Positions 6,702 through 8,409 of a stretch of DNA of 8,409 nucleotides are shown here, in pieces. The stretch comes from Euryarchaeota archaeon UBA91. GTDB taxonomy: Archaea; Thermoplasmatota; Poseidoniia; Poseidoniales; Poseidoniaceae. The stretch's first letter is position 1. Every line of letters starts with the position of its first letter. The DNA lies in contig DAMU01000019.1 in NCBI GenBank assembly GCA_002499705.1, positions 1 through 8,409 of the forward strand. The letters run 5' to 3'. The position numbers were made by a program, and so were the translations under genes. The notes under the pieces were generated by a model. It worked only from the letters and a program-made list of their open reading frames with translations, was not told the DNA's origin and did no database searches.

Positions 6702-6928
6702 GGACGTTGAGTTGGCATAACCATGACATTGGCGTTCTCTGTGACGATTGTACCCGCAGGCAGGCCCGTCATCTGATTGATGATGATGCCATCTTCTCCG
6801 AGTAGGGTTGAATCATTCTGCATAATTCGAAAGTCAAGAGATGAAGCTTTTTTTCCTGCACGCCAAAGAATCCAAAGCGGCACTGCCGATAATCCGATAG
6901 CGACAAACCAGAGAAGAACTCGCAACAT
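6671..6928 (-). CDS. Small single-pass membrane protein, function unknown
   Basis: An 85-residue protein not recognised as any named family. Residues of about 2-23 form a hydrophobic helix (LLWFVAIGLSAVPLWILW) followed by RAGKK, so by the positive-inside rule the N-terminus is probably outside and the remaining 60 residues cytoplasmic. A signal peptide is possible but no cleavage site is evident. The soluble part has a beta-like stretch (about 43-71, 'GIIINQMTGLPAGTIV') and an acidic, Pro-containing end. The ATG lies 9 nt after the pyrF stop, which suggests the same transcript as pyrF. The last 31 nt overlap the 3' end of the convergent receiver gene. Its operon spacing, clean membrane helix and position where a gene is expected argue that it is real. 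Confidence 0.65.
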   Translation of the reverse strand: MLRVLLWFVAIGLSAVPLWILWRAGKKASSLDFRIMQNDSTLLGEDGIIINQMTGLPAGTIVTENANVMVMPTQRPQENGAAPEE

Positions 6929-6937
6929 TATACCACT

Positions 6938-7762
6938 CTATTCGTGACGTTCACTGAATGCATCCCACGATGCTTTAGCATACGCTTTTGCTTGTTGAGC
7001 GGGATGGTCGGCTTTATGGATTCCGGAACCTACAATGATGCAATCTGAACCAGCAAGTATCGCTTCTCGTGGATCGCCGTATCGTTGACCCATCTCTCCA
7101 TCGCCAACTTTGAGATTGACACCCGGCGTCCAAATCAGTTTTCCATCGCCGACTGAATCTCGTAGAACTTTCAATTCTGCGGGCCTTGAACCGTTTCCGA
7201 TGAATCCAAAAACACCAGAGTGCTCTTTTCCTAGTGCTACAACTTGGTCAGTGTAATTGGGGTTAAGCAAGTTCCCTCTACTGGACATTTGAGCCAAAAG
7301 AAGAACCCCTCCATTTCGCCCAACATCTGCCCATCCGGCTTGCAATCCGTCTACGATATCGGGCCCAGAAATCAGGTGAGCGGTAACTAAGTCTGCCCAC
7401 GAACGTATGTCGTAAATTCCCGACATTTGTTTGCGACTTATGCCGCCAATGTCTGCGAATTTTCTGTCTTCAAAGATAAGTAAATCTGCATCAGAGGCCT
7501 TTGAGCAAAAAGCAGCCCAAGCCTCTGGCGTCCAATCATCTACCAAGTCGACGTGTGTTTTCAGCGCTGCAAGATAAGGCCCGACCTCATCGATGAGTTG
7601 ATTCAGTTCGGACATAGTTGAACGGTCTGCTGCAAGGCAAACAAGGCTTTTTTTTCTGCATGCAACTTCCATGTAAGTCCGAGCCATTGGAAGCGAGTTC
7701 TCAGTCCAACGACGGCCCCATGCTTCGCCTGCCTGCATGATTGTCCCAATGTGTCTTGCCAC
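6938..7762 (-). CDS. pyrF: Orotidine-5'-phosphate decarboxylase, eukaryotic URA3/UMPS-like type
   Basis: A 274-residue enzyme for the last step of UMP synthesis (OMP to UMP plus CO2), a cytoplasmic TIM-barrel dimer. It resembles yeast Ura3 and the human UMPS decarboxylase domain rather than the shorter typical archaeal enzymes: 'LAAD' (43-46), 'LKTHVD' (67-72), 'FEDRKFADIG' (97-106), 'MSSRGNL', 'GFI', 'TPGV' (212-215) and 'GQRY' (225-228). The catalytic Lys68, Asp99, Lys101 and Asp104 are all present. The phosphate-binding Arg of the usual 'VGRGI' is Ser246 ('VGSGI', 244-248). The start at 7762 is GTG, directly after the upstream TGA. ATG at 7738 (residue 9) is a good alternative. ATG at residue 26 is too late, because 'PMA' at 25-27 aligns with the conserved 'PVA' that precedes helix 1 in human UMPS. 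No orotate phosphoribosyltransferase domain is fused. It lies between an SDR gene and a small membrane-protein gene in one leftward operon. Confidence 0.95.
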   Translation of the reverse strand: MARHIGTIMQAGEAWGRRWTENSLPMARTYMEVACRKKSLVCLAADRSTMSELNQLIDEVGPYLAALKTHVDLVDDWTPEAWAAFCSKASDADLLIFEDRKFADIGGISRKQMSGIYDIRSWADLVTAHLISGPDIVDGLQAGWADVGRNGGVLLLAQMSSRGNLLNPNYTDQVVALGKEHSGVFGFIGNGSRPAELKVLRDSVGDGKLIWTPGVNLKVGDGEMGQRYGDPREAILAGSDCIIVGSGIHKADHPAQQAKAYAKASWDAFSERHE

Positions 7763-8409
7763 TCATACCTTGCGGCCTAATTCCAAGAGCGAGGAAATTG
7801 AATCGGAGAGAGTATCATCGCTTGCATACAGTTGTATTCCAAGTTCATTTTCCATGTCGCCGACGTTATATCCGACACTCCTCCCTAGAGATGAACGTAC
7901 TTGTCTTACTGTGAGTTTGGGGTGAAAGGCCGCCATTAGAACGGCGAGCAGAGACGGTAATCGGAACATCGCCCATTTCTTACCAGGCAACACCTTTCGT
8001 AACTGAGATCCTATGTCTTTCATCCATTTCCCCTCCTTGTGCAGAATATGGCGAGCACCATCAGGGCCAGAATCAATTGCGGCAATGTGGGCTTTTGCAA
8101 CGTCCCGAACATCGACATAATTCAAATGCGTATGGAGAACAAAAGGTAGCCGACCTGTGAAATGTTTGAGGTATGCCATCGAACCCCGAGTATGCCGCTT
8201 GTGAAAGACTGGCCCGAAAACAATTGAGGGGTGAATAGTCACAAGTCTTGGTTTTGAATGATCATCACACTTGTCTACAAATGCTCGCATTATCCGCTCC
8301 GCTTCCGCCTTAGCAAATCCATACGGATTCACATCAGGATTCACATCATCGCACCAGTCGGATGACGAAAAAATATGTCCGTTTTGATACCTCGTACTCC
8401 GAATAGCGG
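7763..8409 (-). CDS. NAD(P)-dependent epimerase/dehydratase or reductase (extended SDR); 5' end beyond window
   Basis: The frame stays open to the right edge, so only about the last 214 residues are seen and the Rossmann GxxGxxG motif lies outside. The visible part has the SDR catalytic elements: a Ser run (SSSD, about 8371-8360) and YGFAK, with Tyr at 8323 and Lys at 8311 (YxxxK). It also has the extended-SDR landmarks 'HPSIVFGP' and 'NYVDVRDVAKAH'. Members of this group (3-beta-HSD, dihydroflavonol reductase and sugar epimerase-like) oxidise, reduce or epimerise small molecules using NAD(P); the substrate cannot be read from sequence. A GTG at 8344 is internal, since upstream codons continue the conserved 'SSSDW...NPYG' region. 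The stop TGA at 7765-7763 directly abuts the pyrF GTG in the same frame, so the two are in one operon. The C-terminal 60 residues are the variable substrate-binding part. Confidence 0.88.
   Translation of the reverse strand, partial: AIRSTRYQNGHIFSSSDWCDDVNPDVNPYGFAKAEAERIMRAFVDKCDDHSKPRLVTIHPSIVFGPVFHKRHTRGSMAYLKHFTGRLPFVLHTHLNYVDVRDVAKAHIAAIDSGPDGARHILHKEGKWMKDIGSQLRKVLPGKKWAMFRLPSLLAVLMAAFHPKLTVRQVRSSLGRSVGYNVGDMENELGIQLYASDDTLSDSISSLLELGRKV

Noticed and set aside
6671..6710. Intrinsic terminator between the convergent operons
   Set aside because: The two coding regions overlap, and I found neither a stable hairpin nor a poly-T run at the junction.
7737..7925. 62-codon plus-strand ORF across the SDR-pyrF junction
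   Set aside because: It is antisense to two well-supported genes, with no motif and no spacing or start signal in its favour.

Overview
The window looks archaeal. A ribosomal protein L18Ae/LX gene is followed by prefoldin alpha and the SRP receptor gene ftsY, an order typical of Archaea. Base composition is moderate, one start is probably leaderless with a TTTAAG box about 28 nt upstream, and there is a large membrane-anchored subtilase with calcium-binding thrombospondin type 3 repeats. My best guess is a marine planktonic euryarchaeon of the Marine Group II/III (Poseidoniia) type. This is inferred from gene content, not from a marker gene.

Region 1-3108, minus strand: one very long gene that runs off the left edge. 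It has at least 1036 codons without a stop and encodes a secreted S8 (subtilisin-like) protease. It has a signal peptide, a probable propeptide, a complete Asp/His/Asn/Ser catalytic set, a beta-rich downstream region, thrombospondin type 3 calcium-binding repeats, a membrane segment and a basic tail. All plus-strand ORFs in this stretch are shadows of it.

Region 3109-3208: a 100-base divergent intergenic region carrying a candidate promoter for the ribosomal-protein operon.

Region 3209-6701, plus strand: five closely spaced genes with gaps of 19, 8, 43 and 21 nt. They are rplX, pfdA, ftsY, a DUF1844-like gene and a membrane-anchored receiver-domain protein. The first three link translation, co-translational folding and membrane targeting. 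The last two are unexpected here. DUF1844 is a family of unknown function that I know mainly from bacteria. The receiver protein has Ala where the phosphoacceptor Asp should be and ends in a single C-terminal membrane anchor. This five-gene group is the best candidate for an undescribed system.

Region 6671-8409, minus strand: a tightly packed operon reading leftward. It holds an extended short-chain dehydrogenase/epimerase (5' end outside the window), an orotidine-5'-phosphate decarboxylase of the eukaryotic URA3/UMPS type, and a small one-pass membrane protein. The small gene's 3' end overlaps the 3' end of the receiver gene by 31 nt. The decarboxylase keeps its catalytic Lys/Asp residues but has Ser where the phosphate-binding Arg is expected.

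No tRNA, rRNA, CRISPR array, insertion sequence or clear terminator was seen. No stretch longer than 300 bases lacks a gene.
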